Position numbers and translations under genes: made by a program. Of a stretch of DNA of 11,140 nucleotides, positions 6,980 to 11,140 are shown in pieces. The notes under the pieces were generated by a model. The model was not told the DNA's origin, searched no databases, and saw only the letters and a program-made list of their open reading frames with translations. The number at the start of each line of letters is the position of its first letter. The first letter of the stretch is position 1. The DNA lies in assembly GCA_910578605.1 (NCBI GenBank), contig CAJTQG010000010.1:48062-59201 (forward strand), given 5' to 3'. Origin of the DNA: an uncultured Lachnospiraceae bacterium. GTDB taxonomy: Bacteria; Bacillota; Clostridia; Lachnospirales; Lachnospiraceae.

Positions 6980-7696
6980 TTAGTGAATATAAATTTCATT
7001 AAACTTTTCAAGAAATCTCGCCCTAAAAGTTCGGCTTAAAGGAATTATAGTGTTGTCCTTGAGGGAAATATCAGAGGGAGTTACCTTGGAAATATAGCGC
7101 ATGTTTATTAGATAAGAGGAATGGGTGCGCACAAACAGGGTGCTTTGTTCTGACAATTTTTGCTCTACCTCAGAGAGCCTCATATTGAAGTCAATTGTTT
7201 CCTGCGGGGTGTGAATGAGAGAGTGCCTTCCGCAGGTTTCTGCATATAGAATATCTCTTGCTCCAAGACGTAAGGTTGCTTTGTAATTGGATAAGATGAT
7301 GAATTTTTCATAGTCATAATATTGTTGAAGTGCAATATTAAATTTCTTTTCCAATAATTCATAGTTTAAAGGCTTTTTCAGATAGGCAAAGGGGTGAATA
7401 TCCACAATGGGAATGGGATTGCTGTCATAGGAAGTGATAAACATAATAATTGTGTTCTGGTGTGATACAAGCTTCCGCAGTTCATGTCCTGTTTTGATAC
7501 CATCCATCTGAGGCATGTCTAAATCAAGAAATACAAAGTCATAAATTAGATGATTGGTTTGAATATCATCTAAAAGTTCAGTGCCATTAAAGTAATCGTT
7601 TAACAGATTAATTTCATCGTCGTAGTAGGTTTTAAAGTGCTGCATTAAATTGTGACAAAACGAAGTATCGTCATCGCAAATTGCAATATTAATCAT
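6980..7696 (-). CDS. agrA: LytTR-family response regulator AgrA
   Basis: The protein has 238 residues. Residues 1-120 are a receiver domain: acidic pocket D8/D9/D10, phospho-acceptor D58 in FLDLDMPQMDG, ITSYD at the switch position and K108 in AYLKKP. Residues ~131-238 are a LytTR DNA-binding domain with the family's FVRTHSSYLINMRYI stretch (188-202). LytTR regulators bind paired ~9 bp direct repeats two helical turns apart, and such repeats lie upstream of agrD and at the right edge of this window. A GTG 18 bases upstream is in frame, but GGAGG (7707-7703) is correctly spaced for the ATG at 7696, which begins MINIAICDDD as is usual. It is the last gene of the agrD-agrB-agrC-agrA series, 115 bases after agrC. 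Confidence 0.93.
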   Translation of the reverse strand: MINIAICDDDTSFCHNLMQHFKTYYDDEINLLNDYFNGTELLDDIQTNHLIYDFVFLDLDMPQMDGIKTGHELRKLVSHQNTIIMFITSYDSNPIPIVDIHPFAYLKKPLNYELLEKKFNIALQQYYDYEKFIILSNYKATLRLGARDILYAETCGRHSLIHTPQETIDFNMRLSEVEQKLSEQSTLFVRTHSSYLINMRYISKVTPSDISLKDNTIIPLSRTFRARFLEKFNEIYIH

Positions 7697-7715
7697 AAAT
7701 ATCCTCCAGCCCACT

Positions 7716-7772
7716 TATGGTTTTATTAGTATGTTTCAAGAAGAAATGAAGGTAATAGAACATAAAACCATA
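7716..7772 (-). repeat. 11-bp inverted repeat in the agrC-agrA gap
   Basis: TATGGTTTTAT (7716-7726) and ATAAAACCATA (7762-7772) are perfect complements separated by 35 bases. In the minus-strand mRNA they would form a stem-loop whose 3' arm ends eight bases before the GGAGG of agrA. No T-tract follows, so it is not a standard terminator. It could affect transcript processing or the ratio of AgrA to AgrC, or be a protein-binding dyad. Confidence 0.6.
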
Positions 7773-7785
7773 GGTTAAAATAAAA

Positions 7786-7794
7786 AACGTTAAG
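7786..7794 (+). promoter_or_regulatory. Single match to the staphylococcal AgrA box pattern
   Basis: AACGTTAAG fits all positions of the published pattern (T/A)(A/C)(C/A)GTTN(A/G)(T/G) as I recall it. It lies in the agrC-agrA gap. No second copy sits 21-22 bases away and no promoter faces a gene from it, so a chance match is likely. Confidence 0.2.
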
Positions 7795-7811
7795 TGAAAT
7801 TTGATATACAA

Positions 7812-9125
7812 TCAGTAGTGGTTTTGACAAATAAAGGTTACTCTGATTGCAAATATATTATCTTTGCAGCTAATAGACAGTATTCCGTCATACTTTTCGG
7901 CAATCTTTTTCATGCTTGCAATTCCATAACCATGATTGGGAGAATGTTTAGAAGTAGGCAGGATATAATCTTTAGGTACTTCTACATTTTGACACACTGG
8001 ATTGGAAATATCAATACTAAAAATCCCATAATCATAAGAAAGTTTTAAATTGATTTGTTTCTTTGGCACATCATGTGATATTAAATATTCCGTTGCATTG
8101 TCAAAGGCATTCCCCAGAAGAATACATAAATCTTCAAAATTCATGTTGATGGAGGAAGTAATTAGGGAATGATAGGTTACCTCGATATTGTGGTTTCGGG
8201 CATATGGAATTTTGTAGTTGAGAAAGGAGTTAATGGAGGCGTCAGCGGTGTTGACTATCTCCATTGGTTTTGCAAAAATATGGGCGTTTTCATAGATAAT
8301 AGACATTGCCTCCTGGTAAGCACCTTTGTCCATCAAAACGGAAAGTCCGGTAAATAGATGTTGTAAGTCATGCTTGATAACGGATATTTTATTCACATAG
8401 GCAGAGGTTTCCTCCTGGTGTGTTTTTTGAATATTGATATAATTTAAAAGGCGATTGTTCTCCTGGTGAAGCATATAATCTTTGCATTGGCAATTATACA
8501 GATGATAAACAGTAATATTAAAAATAATTAAAACAGACAGAATTAAAATAATAATTGGATAATTTTTGATACTGCCCCGCAGGCACAATATTGCCATCAC
8601 ATAAAAAATATAAAGACTTCCCACCGTAAAAATGGCAATAACCACCCAAAAGTTTGTAGTCTCTAGGGATACTTGAAATTTATCTTTGGATAGAAATATT
8701 AGAAAAGAAATAAGCAATAATAAAAAGCGGCATGTGAACAGAGAAACCATATAGGAATAATCATTGGAAACTAAAGTGTGCAGAGGAATGGAGGAGATAA
8801 AAACAATACTGTACACTACAATAAATTCTATGATATTTCCGAAAAAAGAAAATAAAATGGAGTAGATGATGTTTCTGCATACATTGTGGGAATATCTCAT
8901 GCTCAGCATAGTGCAGATTAAAACGGAAGCTAATACGGATACATAGGATGGCACTCGTATAAAATATAAGATAATTCCAAAAGTAATCCAACAAAGAGAA
9001 TAAACACTTACAAAGTGCTTGCGGGTGTTTACTTTTAAAATTCCAATGAGAAACAGGTGAAGAGAAAAGTAATATATCAATTCGCCTATTAAAAAAACAA
9101 TAAATTTGTAATTTGATATTGTCAT
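7812..9125 (-). CDS. agrC: AgrC-like membrane sensor histidine kinase
   Basis: The protein has 437 residues. About six to seven membrane helices occupy residues 8-210, the peptide-sensing module of this family. A linker follows (~211-245), then a GHKL-type kinase core: phospho-acceptor H252 in VIKHDLQHLF, N-box LGNAFDNATEY (337-347, with N339 and N343 contacting ATP/Mg), and the G-box HGYGIASMKKIAEKYDG (398-414). This is the HPK10/AgrC type. By family analogy it binds the cyclic peptide made from AgrD and phosphorylates AgrA. The start is supported by GAGAGGG a few bases upstream. It lies 138 bases after agrB and shares its strand with the rest of the operon; the gap may hold extra control. 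Confidence 0.92.
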   Translation of the reverse strand: MTISNYKFIVFLIGELIYYFSLHLFLIGILKVNTRKHFVSVYSLCWITFGIILYFIRVPSYVSVLASVLICTMLSMRYSHNVCRNIIYSILFSFFGNIIEFIVVYSIVFISSIPLHTLVSNDYSYMVSLFTCRFLLLLISFLIFLSKDKFQVSLETTNFWVVIAIFTVGSLYIFYVMAILCLRGSIKNYPIIILILSVLIIFNITVYHLYNCQCKDYMLHQENNRLLNYINIQKTHQEETSAYVNKISVIKHDLQHLFTGLSVLMDKGAYQEAMSIIYENAHIFAKPMEIVNTADASINSFLNYKIPYARNHNIEVTYHSLITSSINMNFEDLCILLGNAFDNATEYLISHDVPKKQINLKLSYDYGIFSIDISNPVCQNVEVPKDYILPTSKHSPNHGYGIASMKKIAEKYDGILSISCKDNIFAIRVTFICQNHY

Positions 9126-9221
9126 AATGCCCTCTCTTAAAGGTTTCTTTAATTGATATGTGCTGTGAAAATTGTGGGATGTGAAAAGGAAATCTCAAAT
9201 TGCAGTGCATTATCACTTATA

Positions 9222-9248
9222 GTTTGTCACCGAAAGGGGCGTTTGTCA
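9222..9248. repeat. Direct repeat GTTTGTCA in the agrB-agrC gap
   Basis: GTTTGTCA occurs at 9222-9229 and 9241-9248, a 19-bp period. On the minus strand this reads TGACAAAC twice, and the first copy is preceded by T, making a TTGACA (9249-9244). No -10 lies at 16-18 bases (TATAAG is 22 bases away), so a promoter for agrC is not well supported. The pair could be an operator. Confidence 0.45.
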
Positions 9249-9263
9249 ATAGAAGATTTTAAA

Positions 9264-9824
9264 TTATAAATCAGGCAGTAAATTCACTGTACATTCCAGC
9301 ATAATGGCATACAGCAAGGTGGCAGCCAGTGCAGGCTCATGTAAAAGAACACAGAGAGAGAACAGCAATCCATCAAAGGCTTCATAGTATAAAGCTTTTT
9401 GGGTATATTTTTGGTAAAGCTGATAGTCGGTGTAACGATTTTTGTTTTGAGGAGCTTTTTTCATAATGGTAATTCCTATAACAGCCATATAGCTTATAAT
9501 AAATAGAGCCATAACCAACTGTTCATTTTTCATTATCCTAGGAACCATGATTTGGGGAAGGAAAACAACAATTTGAGAAGTTATGATACAAATAACTGGA
9601 TTGTGAAAATGAAATCCTCCCATAAATCTCCGCAGGGGTATAAACACAAACAGGAAAAAAAGATAGATGGGAATACCATGAAAAAGGAATGCAAAAAAAG
9701 CAGAGATACCTATGTTGGCTAGATATAGTAGGACATGGTGCAAGCCATAAACATAGATCTCCGCTTCGTCTGCCTTGATAATCTTCTGTTCAATTAGTTT
9801 GTTAATTAAACATTGATATTTCAT
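9264..9824 (-). CDS. agrB: AgrB-like AgrD-processing membrane peptidase
   Basis: A 186-residue polytopic membrane protein of usual AgrB size. The catalytic pair is visible: H72 and C79 in GGFHFHNPVIC, seven residues apart as in staphylococcal AgrB, preceded by the conserved basic PLRRFMGG. The N-terminus (NKLIEQKII..DEAEIYVYGL) also fits the family. AgrB is a cysteine endopeptidase that cuts off the AgrD C-terminal tail and closes the thiolactone ring in the membrane. The start follows an AAGGA that overlaps the agrD stop codon; only nine bases separate the genes, so production of peptide and processing enzyme is tightly linked. Confidence 0.93.
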   Translation of the reverse strand: MKYQCLINKLIEQKIIKADEAEIYVYGLHHVLLYLANIGISAFFAFLFHGIPIYLFFLFVFIPLRRFMGGFHFHNPVICIITSQIVVFLPQIMVPRIMKNEQLVMALFIISYMAVIGITIMKKAPQNKNRYTDYQLYQKYTQKALYYEAFDGLLFSLCVLLHEPALAATLLYAIMLECTVNLLPDL

Positions 9825-9833
9825 AGTTTTTCC

Positions 9834-9965
9834 TTAATACTTAATCAGTGTCTTTACGGAAGCCGGCATTTTGGGTTCATAAAAAATAATGCCGCAGGCC
9901 GCATTGGCAGTGAATTTAGCACTTAATAAAGATACATTTGCAAGTAAAGATAATAATGAATTCAT
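9834..9965 (-). CDS. agrD: AgrD-like cyclic lactone autoinducer pre-peptide
   Basis: A 43-codon gene, short enough to be missed by standard gene calling. The ATG at 9965 follows a strong AGGAGG six to seven bases away and the stop is TAA at 9834-9836. The peptide has the three AgrD parts: an amphipathic leader (MNSLLSLLANVSLLSAKF), a core with a single cysteine (C24, in ANAACGIIF), and an acidic/proline tail YEPKMPASVKTLIKY. Matching the tail to the DEVEVPKEL and HQPEEPKSL tails of S. aureus and C. perfringens AgrD as I recall them places the AgrB cut after F28. The predicted thiolactone ring is therefore C-G-I-I-F. The N-terminal cut, and so any exocyclic tail, cannot be predicted. It comes before agrB, unlike the staphylococcal B-D order. 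Confidence 0.93.
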   Translation of the reverse strand: MNSLLSLLANVSLLSAKFTANAACGIIFYEPKMPASVKTLIKY

Positions 9966-10004
9966 AAAATTCCTCCTTTTTTATTTTCACTTTTTCACGA
10001 TAAA

Positions 10005-10013
10005 ATCATAACA
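10005..10013 (-). promoter_or_regulatory. Extended -10 of the agrD (agrDBCA) promoter
   Basis: On the minus strand TGT-TATGAT: a TG one base before a five-of-six -10 (10010-10005). The place for a -35 (10033-10028 at 17 bases) reads ATGTTT, which is poor and suggests activator dependence. The start would lie ~30 bases before the agrD ATG, leaving a short leader with AGGAGG. Confidence 0.65.
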
Positions 10014-10040
10014 TACATTTTTGAAAAAAACATTTTGATG

Positions 10041-10072
10041 CAAAATTTACCTATAATTCGACATAATTTACC
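10041..10072 (-). promoter_or_regulatory. Paired 21-bp-period direct repeats upstream of agrD, likely AgrA boxes
   Basis: On the minus strand GGTAAATTATG (10072-10062) and GGTAAATTTTG (10051-10041) match at 10 of 11 positions and start exactly 21 bp apart. The proximal copy starts 41 bases upstream of the -10. Two-helical-turn spacing just upstream of a weak -35 is the usual layout for LytTR regulators such as AgrA. The words differ from the staphylococcal ACAGTTAAG type, so the assignment rests on layout, position and the twin site at 11071-11102. Confidence 0.7.
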
Positions 10073-10096
10073 ATTATTTTGCAAAAAAGGTGAATA

Positions 10097-10113
10097 TCTC
10101 ATTTAAATTGAGA
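10097..10113. repeat. Dyad TCTCA-N7-TGAGA between agrD and the XRE gene
   Basis: Perfect five-base arms around a seven-base A/T centre. It lies in the 252-base divergent region and could be an operator, possibly for the adjacent double-HTH protein. Dyads of this size also arise by chance in A/T-rich DNA. Confidence 0.3.
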
Positions 10114-10122
10114 GATAATATT

Positions 10123-10136
10123 AAGGTAATAACCTT
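10123..10136. repeat. Dyad AAGGT-AATA-ACCTT between agrD and the XRE gene
   Basis: Five-base arms around AATA, located 10 bases beyond the TCTCA/TGAGA dyad. It is a candidate operator half-way between the agrD and XRE promoters; there is no direct evidence for a binding protein. Confidence 0.3.
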
Positions 10137-10179
10137 TAAACTGTGGTTCTTTATCGGCATGAAATTGTCTAAAATCATC

Positions 10180-10191
10180 TTATCTGATAAT
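10180..10191 (+). promoter_or_regulatory. Probable XRE gene -10 within a TTATC-T-GATAA dyad
   Basis: GATAAT (10186-10191) is a five-of-six -10, placed ~26 bases before the start codon. It overlaps the perfect dyad TTATCTGATAA (10180-10190). No good -35 is spaced correctly (TTGTCT is 15 bases away). A dyad over the -10 is a natural place for autorepression. Confidence 0.4.
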
Positions 10192-10217
10192 GGACAGAGG
10201 ATAAGTGGTGAAAATAG

Positions 10218-10979
10218 ATGGTAGAGTATATAGTTCATGATATCAATATATTTAATGATGAAAAAATAAAAAAGAATATCGGGCATAACATAGCGAAGTA
10301 TCGAAATAATGTTTTGAAGGCAAAAAGAGAGGGGCTTATGGAGGCATTAGAGTGCTCCTTCTGTACAATTGTCAATATAGAGACAGGAAAATCCTATCCT
10401 AGTTTTCATACGATTAAAAATCTTACAAAGCTTTCTAATCTCCCTATTTACTATTTTACAATGATTGGATATGAGATGAATTTAGATTACAGTTATAGAA
10501 AACTCATATCCGGCTACACAAGTGCTGAGCAGATTGAAATGTTAATGCATACCCACTGCGAGAAATATAATATGCTGTCTCTCTACGATAAAAAGAGGAT
10601 TGAGGAGATGAGCAGCATGGAGGGGCATATCAACTATGAGACGATTGGTTATCTGATAAGATTTGAGAGAATCAAGAGGGGGATGTCCCTGAAGGAATTT
10701 GCAGACAAAATCAATTATACAGAGAAGAGCTTAAATAATATTGAGACGGGAAATGGAAAGGTGTCATTTAAGATGCTGTTGTGTATCTGCAATATTTTAC
10801 ATATACCTATGGATTATTTTCTTGTGGGCTGCTTGGAAAATAAAGAAAATGCCATCAACTATATGTTAATGGATTTATTTGCTGATACCGGAACAAGTGA
10901 GAGAGAATTTCTCATTCGCTTTGTAAAGCTGTTAGAGTACAGGCTTGACAAACGCAAGGAAAATGAAACATCATTATAA
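10218..10979 (+). CDS. Transcriptional regulator with two XRE-type helix-turn-helix domains
   Basis: A 253-residue cytoplasmic protein. The N-terminal HTH (~21-80) reads IGHNIAKYRN, then LECSFCTIVNIETGKSYPSFHTIKNLTKL..LPIYYF, a recognisable but divergent XRE fold. A linker of ~60 residues rich in charged residues follows. The second HTH (~142-203) is canonical: IGYLIRFERIKRGMSLKEFADKI, the recognition part YTEKSLNNIETGNGKVSF, then IPMDYF. The C-terminus is helical and ends in a basic/acidic tail. Two DNA-binding units in one chain suggest binding to paired or spaced sites. The gene is divergent from agrD and its promoter region holds several dyads, so it may control itself and agr; that is inference. 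The ATG at 10218 is preceded at once by an in-frame TAG, but its ribosome binding site is weak (GTGG). An internal ATG (residue 41) after GAGAGGGG would delete half of the first HTH. Confidence 0.82.
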   Translation: MVEYIVHDINIFNDEKIKKNIGHNIAKYRNNVLKAKREGLMEALECSFCTIVNIETGKSYPSFHTIKNLTKLSNLPIYYFTMIGYEMNLDYSYRKLISGYTSAEQIEMLMHTHCEKYNMLSLYDKKRIEEMSSMEGHINYETIGYLIRFERIKRGMSLKEFADKINYTEKSLNNIETGNGKVSFKMLLCICNILHIPMDYFLVGCLENKENAINYMLMDLFADTGTSEREFLIRFVKLLEYRLDKRKENETSL

Positions 10980-11040
10980 TTCATATTCTAGCTCTAAATT
11001 TTTGTCATATTTAATAGTCATTGAAATACATACAAAAATA

Positions 11041-11063
11041 ATGCAATCACCTTTTAATTGCAT
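11041..11063 (-). terminator. Hairpin ATGCAAT/ATTGCAT with T-tract on the minus strand
   Basis: A seven-base perfect stem (11041-11047 with 11057-11063) and a nine-base loop. On the minus strand it is followed by TATTTTTG, so it could stop transcripts coming from beyond the right edge. On the plus strand AAACAACGG follows, which is not terminator-like. Between the XRE stop codon and this hairpin I see no other terminator for the XRE gene. Confidence 0.4.
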
Positions 11064-11070
11064 AAACAAC

Positions 11071-11102
11071 GGTAGATAAAAGCAATTATCTGGTAGATTT
11101 TG
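11071..11102 (+). promoter_or_regulatory. Second set of 21-bp-period direct repeats, likely AgrA boxes
   Basis: GGTAGAT at 11071-11077 recurs at 11092-11098, exactly 21 bp apart. The proximal copy GGTAGATTTTGC differs from the agrD proximal repeat GGTAAATTTTGC at one of 12 positions. It starts 41 bases upstream of a TATAAT, the same distance as at agrD. It reads on the plus strand, pointing at a gene beyond the window. Confidence 0.65.
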
Positions 11103-11129
11103 CCGTTTATATTTATCATTGATTTTATG

Positions 11130-11138
11130 TGATATAAT
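11130..11138 (+). promoter_or_regulatory. Extended -10 at the right edge, rightward promoter
   Basis: TGA-TATAAT: a perfect -10 (11133-11138) with a TG one base upstream. The -35 position at 17 bases (11110-11115, TATTTA) is non-consensus, as at the agrD promoter. The window ends before the transcription start, so the controlled gene is not seen. Confidence 0.65.
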
Positions 11139-11140
11139 TC

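Noticed and set aside
8761..9216. 151-codon minus-strand frame overlapping agrC
   Set aside because: It is an alternative frame of agrC, with no ribosome binding site and no recognisable domain.
9221..9249. Sigma-A promoter for agrC starting at TTGACA (9249-9244)
   Set aside because: At 16-18 bases the -10 would be CAAACT-like. The only TATAA-type word is 22 bases away, outside the workable range.
10338..10340. Internal ATG of the XRE gene after GAGAGGGG
   Set aside because: Starting there would remove the first helices of the N-terminal HTH domain. The upstream ATG gives a complete domain despite its weaker ribosome binding site.
11068..11107. Nested hairpin (AACGG/CCGTT outside, AGATAA/TTATCT inside) as a terminator of the XRE gene
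   Set aside because: The outer arms leave a ten-base bulge and the following TTATATTTATC is a weak T-tract. The same bases are better explained as the 21-bp-period direct repeats of a rightward promoter.
1..11140. CRISPR array, tRNA, rRNA, insertion sequence or prophage
   Set aside because: I saw no regularly spaced repeats of CRISPR length, no tRNA-like cloverleaf, and no transposase, integrase or phage structural gene.

Overview
The window reads as chromosomal DNA from an A/T-rich Firmicute, most likely a Lachnospiraceae-type clostridium. Three things point there: strong AGGAGG-type ribosome binding sites before most genes, a Gram-positive agr quorum-sensing locus, and a lipoprotein/permease fusion of a type I associate from memory with Lachnospiraceae. 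No rRNA, tRNA, insertion sequence, phage gene or CRISPR array is visible.

Layout, left to right. (1) 57-1422: a class I cyclic di-GMP riboswitch and a terminator-like hairpin lead into a membrane-bound GGDEF diguanylate cyclase, so the enzyme's product is the likely ligand of its own leader RNA. (2) 1501-2124, minus strand: a small CmpB/DUF-type membrane protein with its own promoter and terminator. (3) 2283-4572, plus strand: a two-gene polar amino-acid ABC importer. Its first gene fuses a lipoprotein substrate-binding domain to the permease, and the binding domain appears circularly permuted (lobe 2 before lobe 1). The second gene is the ATPase. (4) 4727-6947, plus strand: trmO (tRNA t6A37 N6-methyltransferase) overlapping a MATE-family efflux pump that carries a lysine-rich N-terminal extension. 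(5) 6980-9965, minus strand: a complete agr quorum-sensing operon in the order agrD-agrB-agrC-agrA. The 43-residue AgrD pre-peptide (9834-9965) is short and easily missed. (6) 10218-10979, plus strand: a divergent transcription factor with two XRE-type helix-turn-helix domains. (7) 10980-11140: a gene-free region that ends in a promoter.

The most interesting signal links (5) and (7). Upstream of agrD lie two direct repeats, GGTAAATT(A/T)TG, exactly 21 bp apart; the proximal copy starts 41 nt before an extended -10 (TG-T-TATGAT). At the right edge, on the opposite strand, GGTAGAT direct repeats again lie 21 bp apart, and the proximal copy (GGTAGATTTTGC) starts exactly 41 nt before an extended -10 (TG-A-TATAAT). 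Neither promoter has a good -35. This is the layout expected for a LytTR-type response regulator (AgrA) bound as a dimer two helical turns long. I infer that the first is the autoinduction promoter and the second an AgrA-controlled output promoter for a gene just beyond the window.

How the agr genes work together (family knowledge plus inference): AgrD is trimmed and cyclised by AgrB into a thiolactone peptide, predicted ring Cys-Gly-Ile-Ile-Phe. The peptide is sensed outside the cell by AgrC, which phosphorylates AgrA, which activates the agrD promoter and probably the right-edge promoter. The double-HTH regulator between the two sites may modulate either one.
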